Shown here in pieces: positions 1-12,720 of a DNA stretch of 64,000 nucleotides. Position 1 is the first letter of the stretch. Each line of letters begins with the position of its first letter. Origin of the DNA: Cyanoderma ruficeps (lineage: Eukaryota; Chordata; Aves; Passeriformes; Timaliidae); the NCBI GenBank assembly GCA_008694505.1, contig VZDJ01000052.1, positions 5,893,722 through 5,957,721 on the forward strand. The letters run 5' to 3'. Position numbers and translations under genes: made by a program. The notes beneath the pieces were generated by a model that was given only the letters and a program-made list of their open reading frames with translations, was not told the origin of the DNA and did no database searches.

Positions 1-2636
1 GTTTCTGATGAAAGCTTGGAAGGTATCCCAATATGCTTGCTCCATCTGAGAAGAAAGCTGATTTGCCTCCTGAAAGCAAAGGGGCAGCAGGAGAAGAAAG
101 GGCCACCACTTGACCAGTTTCCTGTTGTAATCCTGCTGCTGACCCTGTGGGCACAGGAAACAAAGGGCACTGTTCTTGTGCTGTTCACCACAGCAATGAG
201 CCCAGATTGATACAAAATTTTCAGCCTCTGTTGGGCTAAACGTTATATGAATGAATGTAATGCCCAAGACTTGCCTTCCTCTCTCAAATCTTAGATTGAG
301 GGTTCATCACCCAAGCTCTGTGCTGTGCAGGGAGGTGTGTGTGTGTTACAATAGAGAGATGGGAGAATGGCAGCACAAAAACCCCTTCGTGTTTTTTGCC
401 TCTTTTATGTAAATAAATGCTGCAGAGGTTGACAGACTTCCCAGTAAAATCTATTTAGCATTTTGCTGTGATATCTGTTGTCACGGGGCTGGCATTCTAG
501 TAGGATTATGTTCAGGAGAAGTTTGGAGCTGCCATAATTTTATGAGACTACAGGGCAGCATTACACCTGCATCAGTGTTATCTTTTTGATGTGAAATGGA
601 ACGTTAGATAGTAAAAGCTCTGCTTAAGTATCTGTAATAGATATTGAACAGCCAAGGAAAACTCATGAAGAGAAATATCTTCTTTCCAATGCTGAGGAAA
701 AACCCCACAACCACCCTGAAATCTACACGCTATTCATTGAAGCTGCATTGCAAACAAGTGCTGAAGAATTTTTGTCTCAGTCATCCTGATGAAATGAAGC
801 TTGTTGCACAGAAAACAGGCAGTGACTTCCATGTTTGGATCCCTGGGTTACCATTTCTGGTGTGAGTTATGCTTTATCCAGTGTGTTTGAGGAAGGGTTT
901 CCAAGAGTCCCTACCAGTTCACAGAGGGAGGCTTCTTCTGGTACTGTTACCTTTTTCAGGTTGAAACCATCTTGAACTGTATTTAGTTTGCTTTCCCTAC
1001 ACAGCTCAGGGCTGTTTTTGAAGATTTTGTGTTTCTAATTCATAATGAAACCAGCTGGCCAGCATTGTAAAAAAAAAAAAAAGACAATTTTCATGAGGGA
1101 ACTTTGGTCATCTCTGTGTCATCTGGTAATTGATCTTGTGCGTGTCTTATTGCTGAGGAAATTTAATGCTTAAATGGGCGTTTTTCTTTTACGATAATTG
1201 GACCCTTTGCAGATGTTGGTGGGTGGTTATTGAAATATACAGGTTTATGAGTGTTATTATGTGAGAACACAAGAAGAAAGAAGCAGCAGATATTACAGCA
1301 CAGTGTTAAAAAAAAAAAAGGTCAGACATAGAACCAGTGTCAGGGAAGAGAGAATTCAACCTGCACTTCAGACATGGAAGAGAAAGGCTCATACAGGCAG
1401 CAGGGCAGAGATAAGTAATTGCAGGAAATATGCTGCATGTGTTGTGTGAACTGTGTCATTCCAAACAAGAAATCATCAGGGCTGCAAAGAGGAGATTTAG
1501 GTGTCTGGTAAGTGAGGAAAAAGGTTTTCACACTACTCTGGCCTTCTTATGTAAGTAAGGGGGTACTGCTGTGCCTCTGGAATGCAGGGGATAAACTAGT
1601 CTTTAGATCATGGAATTATTTCTGTGATAATGTCAAAAAGAAATGTATCAGAAATTCAGTGAGGTATCAAGTTTGGTTTGTGACTGTACTATATGCATAG
1701 TATGGTTGTTGCCACTGAAGACAGTGATTGCTGAATTCCCTGTGAAATTGAAAACTGAATCTGAGGGACTCCTATTTTTGTTGTCCTTGGCCTTTGTAGA
1801 CTCTATTCCTGCCCAGCGAGGGTAGCTGGATTTAACTGCTCATGGAAAGCCCTGTCCAGCCACGTTTTGTGTATTTGACCCGTGGGGGTTCCAGCTGTGA
1901 AACACCTCGCTGCTCTTTAATTCAGATGTCACAATTATTACATGATGGGTTTCTGTCGTCAGGAAAAGAACTCTCCAATAATAAAAAATAATGAGGCCTA
2001 GAGTTGTTCAGATACTTCAGCTGTCACTTAGACTGACATGGAAGTCCTCTTCACTGCAGTGTGAGGGTGTTGAGCATATGCTGAAGGATCTCTTAAGTTT
2101 AAATTCCTCAGATGTAGTGTGGCATCTCTAGCTCATCTTTGGACTGCATATGTGTATTACGTTTGTGATGTGCAATACAATTCTAAAGTAAAATATCACA
2201 ACATTGTTGAGTATGGAATATTAAATGTTTCAAACAGTTTGCTACTGGAGAAAATGACATCCAGCACAATGTAAAAGCTAATCTTAACCGATGTATTATT
2301 TCTATTTGTAAGTAGAATGACAGAGAAAAATACCGCAGTCGATCAACATTAAAGAATGTTGGAAATCTTTTATATCTACATATTTATATGTATGAAAAAG
2401 CACCATTAGCTGCACACAATAAAATAACCGGCAATCAACATGACATCAAACTCAAACACAGAGTGTCTTTTATGAAAATACTGTGTAACTAAGATTACAG
2501 GGTAAGCTAGAAGTGTTTCTATTAGAAAAAAATTATAAATGAATGTACTGCAGGGTAATAGACTGATAGGCAAAAGCAGCACTGCGCAGATGAATGTAGA
2601 ATTTTCCAAAAATAAAAGCAATTATGTACTGTAGTC

Positions 2637-2790
2637 CTGGTGCCACCAGGATCTGGGGAGTCTGCATGGCTGGTGGTTTTAAGACAAGGTTAGACAGTAG
2701 CTATGGCTGAGTTGGATGTGGCTAAATTCTCTCTGTGGCTCTGGGATGGTTCAGGTGACCCCTTGAAGCTGCTTCGTGTCACGTATTGCA
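2637..2790 (+). repeat. Possible old CR1 LINE 3' fragment
   Basis: The stretch has tttaagacaaggttagacag and, about 70 bases on, gttcaggtgaccccttgaag. Order and spacing resemble the end of old CR1 subfamilies, where a TTAGACA motif is followed by a GATGACCTCTTGAGG-like motif. Divergence is high and no octamer-like 3' terminus is visible, so this is tentative. Confidence 0.3.
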
Positions 2791-3869
2791 TAATTTTTCT
2801 ATTGCTCAACATGAAACCTGGGGTGTGACAATAGAATGAGAATTTATCTCTCAGAACCACTTGTAACCACGAGGAAGTTCAGTACTTTTACAGAAAACCT
2901 GTTGTGATAGCTGGCTGCATTCACCCTGTGTTCTGCTGCCTGGAAATTGCTGAATTTACATTAGTTAAGTTTCTGCTTTATTGTTGATGTCTTTTCTCCT
3001 GGCTGCAGTGTCACCCCCCTGTCTCCCTTTGCCTTTTCCTGTTTCCCTCTTGTTTCCTGCCCGATGCAGAGGGTCTCTGTCTCGTAGAGCAGGCCTTGCT
3101 TTTGTTATTTGTCTGTGCAATTTGCAGCCTTGGATCTTCGGAGAGGTCTGTTAAATGTTACAATTCAAGCAGTGGCAGTGGTGAGGGTATGTGGTTTAGG
3201 GTTTTTTTAGTAGGGTGTAGAGAAGAATGGGCAGAGTGAGCCAGTGGCTTTGCATTAACGTGGGACCCGCTGTGATGCAGAATCTTGCTTTGGTTCAGAC
3301 CAGGTTTGGTTTGGTTTTGAAAAAGGAGTGCAGTGCTTTGATATGCTGAGCTAACAGTCACTGAAGGTTGTGAGTGTCTCAGCATTCACTGGATCCAGGA
3401 ATCCATAGGCATGCTGTTGATGCTTGATGAGTGCAAAATATGTGGGGGTTCAAAAACGACCGAGTCACCAACATTAGAGCTGTGACAGAATTCAGAATGC
3501 TGTGTGCAGCTCTGTCTTCAAGGCTGGCTTCACTTCCAGTTTAAGAAGTGTGTGCATTCAGCTATACTTTCTTTTCTCCTGTACAAGTAAATTGTATTTT
3601 AAAAAATCATCCTCAGGAGCAACGCAACAAACATTTTGGGTTCTGTTTTCTTTTGGGTGAATCTCTAAGGCTAATAGAAAATAGAGAAGCTGGAAGACTG
3701 CCTTTCGAAAGATTTTAAATATATTCTTCAACCTACAACTTGGGGAGATCATAGAGTTAGTAAAATATTGTATCTGATAGTATGTGGTGCCCAGACTGTG
3801 AGGTGGTAGGTCTAGAATGAAGCAAAATAAATTTGTGAGTTTATTTTTATTCTTTCTTGATGTCAGAAA

Positions 3870-3891
3870 ATCAGCTGTTAAAACAGCTGAT
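3870..3891. repeat. Perfect 10-bp inverted repeat with two CAGCTG E-boxes
   Basis: Arms ATCAGCTGTT (3870-3879) and AACAGCTGAT (3882-3891) are perfect complements around a 2-base AA spacer. Each arm contains the bHLH-type E-box CAGCTG, so two identical sites stand 12 bases apart, start to start. A regulatory role is possible but not shown by the sequence alone. Confidence 0.6.
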
Positions 3892-4916
3892 GGGATTTCT
3901 TGTGTGTACAGTTAAATGACCAGAACCATTTAATGTAAATGACATTGGCAGTAAATAACAGGCAGTGCAACTGAGGGTGTACAGTTAAATCAATGACAAC
4001 ACAAGACTGGAATATTTTTTCATGTTGTCTTTTGGGGTATCTGAGCATGGTGTACCTGGGCTTGTGTCACAGGGCTGTGGCTTTAAAAAAACCCACCCCC
4101 TTTCTCCTAAGAGACTTAAGTTAAAAGTCTTTGCTTTAATGGCCTATGCTGCTTTGTCACACAATAAATGCATTATGTAGTGCATCCACTCTTGCCATTT
4201 AACGTGCTTTTACTGTTTGTATGCATGATGTGCTCCGTGAATACAAAAACGGGTTTCGCGAAGGTCACTGAAAGTTGATTGCAGTATTCGGAGATACAAT
4301 GGAAATAAATGAAAGGTTTAGATCTAAATTATTTCTAAGTAGTTTGCTGCAGTAGTTATTTGATGCTGCATTGGAACATGGCTTTTGCAGCCTCTAACAG
4401 CTGAAAATAGTCAGTGGTAATTAAAATGCTAATACGTATGTCATGGGTTGGTGAAGTTGAATAAATGCTTCTTGGCCTTGGGAACTTCTGTACTGAGGGG
4501 GAGAACAGGCCTGGGTAGAACAAAACACCATGGAAAGACTAAGAAATATTAAACCTCTCTATGGTACATATTTTCCATAATAATATGTATAGTATCAATT
4601 CCATACCATTATAAGTGGCCTCTGTTAAATATTACAATTTTGCTCATAAGGAGCGATATCTGAATGACCACATTTCTGTGAAAATACAGCTTTGTGTTTT
4701 ACATTGCAAGCTGTCCACTCTCTGAGTGCTGAAAAGAAATGCACTCTTATTATGGGTACAGGTTTAATATGTCTTCAGTGTAAATGGTCAGTCTTGATGC
4801 TTTTTAGCTTACTTGGTTTTGAGCATTATACTGTCATGCAGAGGAATAGAGAGTAAGGGATCCATGAGCTTTGCAGACATGAAGTCTTCACAGAAGACCC
4901 AGAATTGCCAGATCTA

Positions 4917-4933
4917 ATTATTATTATTATTAT
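4917..4933. repeat. Short (ATT)n microsatellite
   Basis: Five and a half ATT units in an intron. No other feature is near it. Confidence 0.8.
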
Positions 4934-7900
4934 GCTCCTGGTCTCACAGCAGTGTCACTGAGCTGATTGCTGCCAGGCTCCGGGTTATGTAACACTGCAG
5001 TGTTGTGGTCAGCATTAATACCTGGTTCAATTCTTCCTTGCCAGCTCTTCACACTCCTTTTCCTTCTCTTTGGAGGGGGTTACGGATACATTCGATATGT
5101 CTGCATCCAGAACCTGAAAAATAAAACAAGCTACTGGGGTGAGGAGATGGCCCTGTGTTTTGTCTTGGAGTCTGAGGGATTGATTTCATTTGTTCCCATC
5201 CTAACTTGGCTTTGTCATCCAGCAAATATGATAAACTCAGTGCCGAGCCCGTCATCTGTGCTTGGCTGTTGCTTTCCCTGGCACTCAGCCAGCCTTGCCC
5301 TGCAGAGCTTTTGGATTGCTTTTGTTCTCCCTGTGGTTCCACCAAAGTCGGGGCTATTACATCTGGAGGCATTTTCTCCCAGCAAAACGAAGAGTTTGAG
5401 GAGCTGTTGGCTGCAGCTACTTCATGCTTTGGAAAAACCACAGTGCAGTCAGTGACTGCAGAGTGACTTTAAATTGTGAGATACCTTCTATAAAGCATTT
5501 TAGCTGCTCATTTTTTCCAACTCAAAACAAGCTGAACTTGTGTTGTAAATCCTTCACTTATCTCCTGGACCGGCTCCCTTGGGCCAGCAAGTATCACTGG
5601 CAGAATTTGGACAAAAATGCTGAATATCTTAGGCCAGGGTATACTAATATAATCGTGCAGTGCTTGCTCTATTTTTCACTTCTCAATTGTGATGCTCTCC
5701 TGGAAAAACATTAGTTGGAATAGGTTTTACTTCTTTTTTGAAGTAAACATGAACATGAGCTTTTCTTGGAATAATTCCCTTGATTGCTATTGGACTGTTT
5801 ATTTTCTGAAAAGAGGAAGGGAAATATCTGTGTTAAACTTATTTCCCTGTTTCCACCTCTAACCATGTACACACCTCATAATTCTCAAGGGTCCTTCTCC
5901 ACGTTGTGCAGGGCGTGTTATAAGGAAAATGTCCGAAAATTTTTCCATTGGACAGTCAAATAACTATAATTACTGTTTTCCCAAAGAAAACCTATCTTTA
6001 GGACTTCAACTCATATTGTTGATAGTGAGTTGCAAGGAAGTAAAATCTACATTTTCATATTTGAAATACTTCATCAGGAAAAAAACATTCTTGAACACCA
6101 AATCGATTTATTTAGCAAAAAAAAAAAAAAANAAAAAGTAGTTTAATTTCGTTTCAGAGTTTCTGGTTGGAAACTTCTAGATTTTATTTCATGGTCATTT
6201 TTGACTGTTTTCTTCGGTTTTGTTATTCTTTCCAAATGAACATCCTAATCCCAACTTCTGTTGGTCTGACTCCAGTTTCTAGAATGTGAAGAGTGTGTTT
6301 CATGCATGTTTCAAAGAAAAATAGCGAGTGAAGACAACCTCTAAATGAAGCATCTGATGGTCAGCCAGGATTCCTCCAGCCAACCTTCTCCTGGGTAACT
6401 CACTGTTGGTCTTTTTAATTGGTTCTAGAAGGCTAAGAACAAAATAGCAGGCAGCAGTGCTGCTGTGAGGGACTAGAGCTTCCCACAAACAAATCCAAGG
6501 GAGCTCAGCTCACTCTCCCTTTTCTAAAAACCACCTAAGGAGGCTGAGATTTTCTTCAGTCAGAGCAGACTTGAACCCGTTCTGATCATTTTGAACCGGT
6601 TCTGAGATGATGCAAGCTGGCTGATGCAGTCCCCCAAATGGGAAAGCACTTTGCTCACAGTCTGTAATTCACTGCAAACTGAAAATGCCCACCACTTAAC
6701 TTGAGAAGATGAGATGCAACCAGTTGTTTTTTTGNTTTTTTTAGATCCTGCAAGCTATAACTGGTGAAAAACCTGTAAAAGGAGATAAAAATGATTGGGT
6801 AGTTATCCCTAAGGGTGAAAAGTTTGTGTGGAGTGAGAAACTTGACATAGGGAGAATTTTTTATTTTTTTTTTTCAGAGTTGCCATATGCTATCTCAGCG
6901 GAGTTTAGATTTTAATGATGAAGTGTTTTAGCTTTCATGTGCCAGCAAGGTTTGGAAGAAAGTTTAAGTGTATGGAAGAAATGCAAGTTCCATATTGAGA
7001 TGGAAAAGTATGAAAAAGAACATTGCTTTTAGGAGTCTGAATCCATCTAATGTCTGTTGGTGTGCTGCCATTCACTGTGAAATACTGAACATTTTTGCAT
7101 CGAGAGAGGATGTCTTTCTTTAAGGACAGCTGTTTACATGAAAACGTTGTTTGTCAGAAAAATCAACTCAGCATGGTTTTCTTATTAGCACTGCACTTGA
7201 GAAGTGTGTGCAAGGTGAATTACCTACTTGACTTGCAAACAATGAATAATTCAGTGTGGGCCAGAAAGTCCAATGAATCTTCCCAAATACTTTCTGCCTG
7301 CCTACAAAACAGACAAAAGTGAGAAAAGGACTGCTTTACTGATTTAATACTTGCAGCTTTCCCACTGAAATGATCTGTCCATCTGAAATAATGTGATATT
7401 TTTTTTGGTAGTATTTAATGAAGTAATATTTAAGTACGAGTTTCAAAGCACATTTCAAACATGGATTATGTGTATTTCCACAAATGCTGCAAATCAGCGT
7501 GGGAGGAAAAGGACCTTAAATTTTCCAAAAGGTCATACAGCAAAGCAGAGCAAAAGTAGGAGTAGATCTGAGATGCCTAAACTAGTGTCTGGAAGAAAAA
7601 AAAAAATAAAAAAGGGAGTTGGATTACAGCCATTTATAGTCTTTACAACACTTGGGTAATAAGAAAACTGAGATGAGAGCAGTGGGAGAAAAATGAAACC
7701 CAAGGGATTAGAGCAGATCCTCTGAAGCCCAAAAGACTTAGACAAAGGACAGTAACCTTAAACTGTAATTAGTTCTCCAGTGTTTCCACATGCATGATCT
7801 GGAGGCATGGGAGAAACTACTGTGCTAGAGGCTGTCTAAGCATAAAATAACAACACAGTTGCCTGGATTTATTTGTCCCTAAGTATATTCCAGTATTAGT

Positions 7901-9562
7901 GGTCCTGCCTCTGTTCCTGTCCTTGCTTCCCCATAGCTCATTCCAGCTTTTCCCAGGTGTTTCCTTGTCCTGGGTAAAAGCAGCAGCAGCAGATGGAGAA
8001 AACCTCTCTAGCATTAACAGAGACTTGAGGGAGAAGACTTCATGCTCAGGAGACTTTAACCTAAATAGCATTTTTTTAAAATTTACTATTTTCATTCTTT
8101 GCCATCCAGCGAACGACTCGTTTTTTTGCAGAAGCTCTGCACAAGTTATTTGACTGAATGTGCTTTAGTTCATGTATCTAAAATATAGAGGTGCAACATT
8201 TCCCAGAAGGTAAAACCCAACAGCCCCTTGCCTTTGTATTTTCAGGTGAAAAGCAGCAGAAATTTGGGGAACTGTGTGTCTTTTTTTCTACCTTAGACCT
8301 GCATTATATTAAAACTACTGACCCCAAACTTGTGATGGTTGGCTGGGGAAGGGATGGTTTGTCAGATGGATGTATCAGTGATTTCTTAGCAATTAGGGTT
8401 ACACGTAGGTGTTGCAGGTTTTTTTATTATAATATTTGCTTGTGGAAATTGGAGGAACCCTGGATCTCAGCAGGTAGGAAACTGTTGTTTAGCTCCTTGC
8501 AATCTCCCTGCCCCAACTGCCAGGAGCATCATCAGGACCAGGAATCTTCTTAGGTCTGATCCCACACTGCAGCACTGCCTCCAGGCTCAGGTTCTGTTGT
8601 CTCTGAGTGCATTACACTCTGATGGAGATGGAAAGTGAAATGATAAATAGTTTTTGTCCCCTTTGTGAAGTGATTTGAAACCTTTTTTAATATGTTTTGC
8701 TTGATTAAAGCAGCAGCTGCCTGCCCAGCCTGACTAGGGGAGCTAATCATTTTGATGAAAGACATGATGAATGATTTGCTTGAGGTTTATATGGGGTTTT
8801 TTTTTTGCCAGGCCCTGAGTTAAAATGAGAAGAAACATATGAGGGGGGAATAGTAGAGAACTTTTTTTTTCAGTTCTGCCTTTATTTTTTTTCTTGTGAA
8901 GGTTAACAACAGATAAGGTGTTTGGTTTGGGGTTTTTTTTTCAGCCCTATTTTATGTAAGGACCTCAGATAAGATTTCTGAGCAATAAAGTAGCTTTCAA
9001 GGGCTGTGTTTTCATGAGATCTCAAGAAAAAAGAAAATCCAAACAAAATAACCATCTGCATCCTTCATTGTTGGCCAAGCCATGACCTCAGTTACACACT
9101 CATGTAAGGTATGAGTTTATGCTTCCAGCGTCTCTAAATGTTGCCTGCTTTGGGAATTAATATAAAGGGAAGAAAAATTGCCCTGGACAGTTTTCATCAC
9201 CTGTCAGGACCTGTGAAGTTTGAGTTCAGCCGGAGGGAGGCTTTGAACAGTGTTTTTCCTTAGAGGGATGGTGTTAAAAACACGAGACAGACATTTCTCT
9301 GGTTTGCAGCAGTGAAAATGTGATGTAATCTCACTGAAATGGATGGAGTTTATTTACCCTTGGACAAGAGGAGATGGAACCTGGGTCTTTGCACTTCTGG
9401 AGAACTGAATCTTTGCCAAGAAGCTAATAACAAATGTACACTGTTGTTCCACTGTAGAGGTTCACCTGATTTTTTATTTTTTTTTTTTGCTGTGGTGTTT
9501 CTGAGTTTAAGTATTCCTGCCTCCTCCATCCTGGCTGCTTGTTCCTCTGACACCATTCTCAC

Positions 9563-9622
9563 TTTTTTTGTTTGTTTGTTTTTTGGGATTTGTTTGTTTG
9601 TTTTTGTTTTGTTTTGTTTGTT
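9563..9622. repeat. T/G-rich (TTTG)n tract
   Basis: About 60 bases of T runs separated by single G residues, mostly TTTG and TTTTG units, broken once by GGGATT. Confidence 0.8.
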
Positions 9623-11349
9623 GCAGTGCCACCTTTGCAGTGGTGTTGGGATAAGGAATATGATTCCATTTTAAAAAAGTTCTTTCTAAGTTAGAACATT
9701 CCCCAGTTCTCCTGTGCAATTCAGTCTGTGGTGAAAAAGGGTGAGATGAAACAAGAGAGACCAACAATGATAACTGGGTTGACCTTCCCTGGAAAGAAAG
9801 TGAGGAATGATTAAGGGCCCTACTCAGAAGAGATGAAGGAAATTTTCAGTCCTTTTCATAGACCCAGAGGGTTTTTTTTGGTTTTTTTTTTGCTCAGGTT
9901 TCCCTGTTTTGCAGAACACTGCTATTACCCTCAGTATCACAAAATGATGTTTTGAGCCAAGACTTTGGCGCTTTCATCCCTTATATAATTCTGCTGTATC
10001 TTTGGCACTGCTTTGTGGTTTATCATTTTTTTTTTTGGTGATGGTCATTTGTATGTACAGCTCACCTTGCCCCTCAAGGAAAGGCCCAGAACAAAGGATG
10101 CCATCTCTGATGTCATTGCATTGGCAACAACTTGTCATGTCTACGATTCTGTCATTTAGCACTGGAGGTTTTATTCTTCTTCAGGCCCAAGACATGTGGG
10201 ACTTTATATCCTGGTGCCAGTTTAAGCATCTCTTCAAATTGCCACAAAGTGAATCCTTCTGCTGTAGTAGTTTATTTTCCCAAATCTCCCTTTTGTTGCT
10301 CTGGGAAGATACGTCTTGAGTGCTTGACATAACATAAATTAATTCTGGCTTTTTGGAAATATGAAGAGCCCCTAAATGGGTGTGCAGCAGGCACTGTTAG
10401 TGTTAATCAGAAATTCATCATTTCTCATATGAAAGAGATACATTTACACGAGGGAAGCTTTTTTGTTAAATTTTTATTCTGTGGAAACCGTAACATGAAT
10501 TTGGTCTCAAAGTCTGGACACAGAGTAATTTCCATAGAATTTGCATGCACATTTTTGATTGCCTGCTGTGGGAATCCTGAGCGAATTATTTTCTTCCATG
10601 ATCTGCCAAACATTTCTCTCATTGGAAATAAATTAGGAAAAATAAACTAATAAAGAGAAAGAAGTATACAATTAAATCAGCAGTTTACAAGAGTAATAGA
10701 AATCTTCAGTGATAGACTAAACCCTAAATATGCTTTTGCTTTTCTCAGTCCATTGAGGTATGGGCTCCTTTCAATGAGCCTGAATAGAGAAGTCCCTTTT
10801 AATATTAATGCAAGTTATGTATGTGCACCGGGAGCAAAATATACTCCAAAGTCTAATTATTTTATGCTAATAACTGAACTGAAAAGATAATTCCTCATTG
10901 CTGGCCAAAAAGCAACAATGGTTCAAAAGATTTTCAGCAGGCTGACCATTTTTTTCACTTCATTTAAACCAGCCTCTGCTCTGACCCAGTGGGAACTAGG
11001 AAAAATTCTGGTAGCAAAATCCCTGTTGGTGCACATGCAACTGCAATTAATAATGAGCTTGGTATTCTTCAGGATCCATTTTTCATTGCCCTAGGCAGTG
11101 GATAAATAGAAGGGCTTATGACAACTCCAAACCACTTGGATGAGCTGGTCCCTTGAAATCAAGGCAGAAACCCCTTTGCCTCTTAAGATTTTTTTTTAAA
11201 AAATTAATTATGCAGATGTGCTTTAGAGAGAGGCTTGGCCAGCAGTCTGTGGGACAGGCTGCTGCAAAACATGGGCGAGGATGTAAAAAGCCTCTCTGCT
11301 AAAGTGGGTGTTGACAAGACCCGTGAAGAATATTAAGACCACATTTCTG

Positions 11350-11505
11350 TGCCTGAGTATCAAAGAATGCTTTTGGGTTGGAAGGGACCATAAAGACCTT
11401 CCAGTTTCAACCCCCTTCCTGGGCAGGGACACCTTCCAGAAGACCAGGTTGCTCAAAATCACATCCAACCTGGCTTTGAGCACTTCCAGGGATGGGCATG
11501 CCTTG
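11350..11505 (-). repeat. CR1 LINE 3' fragment, reverse orientation
   Basis: The + strand reads as the complement of a CR1 tail: gggttggaagggaccataaa, then gggcagggacaccttccaga, agaccaggttgctcaaa, catccaacctggctttgagc and acttccagggatgggcat. Order and spacing match the avian CR1 3' end. Several substitutions show that it is old. The exact 3' terminus (a TCATAGAATCATAG-like repeat) is lost, so the right and left limits are approximate. Confidence 0.88.
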
Positions 11506-12001
11506 TGCTGCCCTGTCTCTGTGTTGTCACTGGGGAGAGTTTCCTCTGGGATAAACTCTGAGCATATTCATACCTGTCTCAGTTTCAGGGGATTTTCCTT
11601 CTCTGTTCTGCCTGGCCAGCTCTGTGTGTCTCTCCCTGCATTGTTGACCTCACCACTGCACTGTGTCAGCTCGCCTGCCTGCAGTTTTGTTTGGGATTTG
11701 ATCCCTTTGCCAAATCACTCACCATCTGGTGCCTCTCTTGTCAAGAAAAGAGCTGTAGGTTTTTGCTGGGGGGACAGGGGTTCAATGTGCTGCTCTAGCT
11801 GAGTGCTGGACCGTTCAGGAGTTGAGGTGCAGGATGGTATTGCTCTGCTCTTGGAGCCCTGGGCACTGAGGATTTCAGACTTTCTGTGCTGACAGGCACC
11901 GACCCCCAAGCAAACACGGCATTGGACCTGAGGCCATGGAAAAGGCTCCCAAAATTGAGTGACAGCACTGGGATTGTGGGTGTGGAGTTTGAATAGAAGT
12001 G

Positions 12002-12435
12002 TGTGATATCACAGGGTGGAAAACTTGGAGTTTAAGGTTTTAGAATATTGTAATATATATATAAAGCAAGATGGAGGGTTTAGGGCAGAGACTGAGTCCT
12101 TCTTTTTCACCTTCTTCTTCATGGGTTTAGGTGGTATTTTGTAATTAGATAGAAAAGTCCACGTTGCAGGCCATGGGTGGTTGGTTATTGGGTTAAAAGT
12201 AAAAATAATTCAGGTGTCATTTCATAAGTGGACAATTTATCCTTAAAAGGCCTTGTAGAGAGAGAGATCGGGGACATTTTTAACTTTGTTAGCTAAAAGT
12301 GCTGTAGAACTCACAGTTTGTGAGACTGTAACATAGATAAGAATTAATAAACATCTGAGTCTGAAGAAGAAACCCCATCTCAAGCATCTAATCCTGTCTC
12401 TGGCAGAAAAGAAGCTAAAAAGCAACGTTCTGTCA
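12002..12435 (+). mobile_element. Endogenous retrovirus LTR, forward, followed by leader remnant
   Basis: A 434-bp block starts TGTGATATCAC and ends GTTCTGTCA. It has a TATATATAAAG motif at 12055-12065 and AATAAA at 12346-12351. Two bases after the terminal CA comes tggtggcagctagattct, placed as a retroviral primer binding site should be, which fixes the orientation. The middle (12110-12265) matches the reverse complement of 34868-35003, including catgggtttagg, aaaaataattcaggt and catttcataa, so the two are copies of one LTR family. The start could be 12002 or 12004. No target duplication can be checked because the 3' end of the provirus is missing. Confidence 0.75.
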
Positions 12436-12437
12436 AT

Positions 12438-12720
12438 TGGTGGCAGCTAGATTCTGGGACGAGGCAGGAAAAGTGCCCTGATGTGGATATCTCGGCCTTG
12501 GTGCTGGGCACCAGCAAGCTCTGCAACTGCACTCTGCAGGCTCCAAGGCTGGAAATGAGAGAGAACATTTGACAAAGACAGGAGTCTGATGTACATATCT
12601 TGGCAAGGGTCAAGCACAATTCTCTGAAAGTATCCAAACAATAACTAGTTTGGATAAAGGCCAGAACAGTAGGACTCTGGTTGTTTCTCTCCTTTTTGTA
12701 AGCTAATCTCTTACTTGTCA
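12438..12720 (+). mobile_element. Probable retroviral primer binding site and 5' leader remnant
   Basis: TGGTGGCAG begins 2 bases after the LTR end. The following sequence (attctgggacgaggcagg and on) has no relation to the flanking intron that I can see and fits an untranslated leader. I do not assign the primer tRNA. No gag, pol or env coding sequence is recognisable. The right limit is a guess, since the break with intron DNA is not visible. Confidence 0.45.

Noticed and set aside
4967..5466. Open frames of 162 and 86 codons on + and 130 codons on - over the same bases
   Set aside because: Frames overlap on both strands, lack any recognisable domain or splice context, and lie in intron. 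Frames of this length are expected by chance in 64 kb.
11308..11802. 164-codon + strand frame
   Set aside because: Its first half runs through a reverse CR1 fragment, and the rest has no family resemblance.
12055..12065. TATATATAAAG as a cellular promoter
   Set aside because: It lies inside the LTR and has no downstream cellular first exon.
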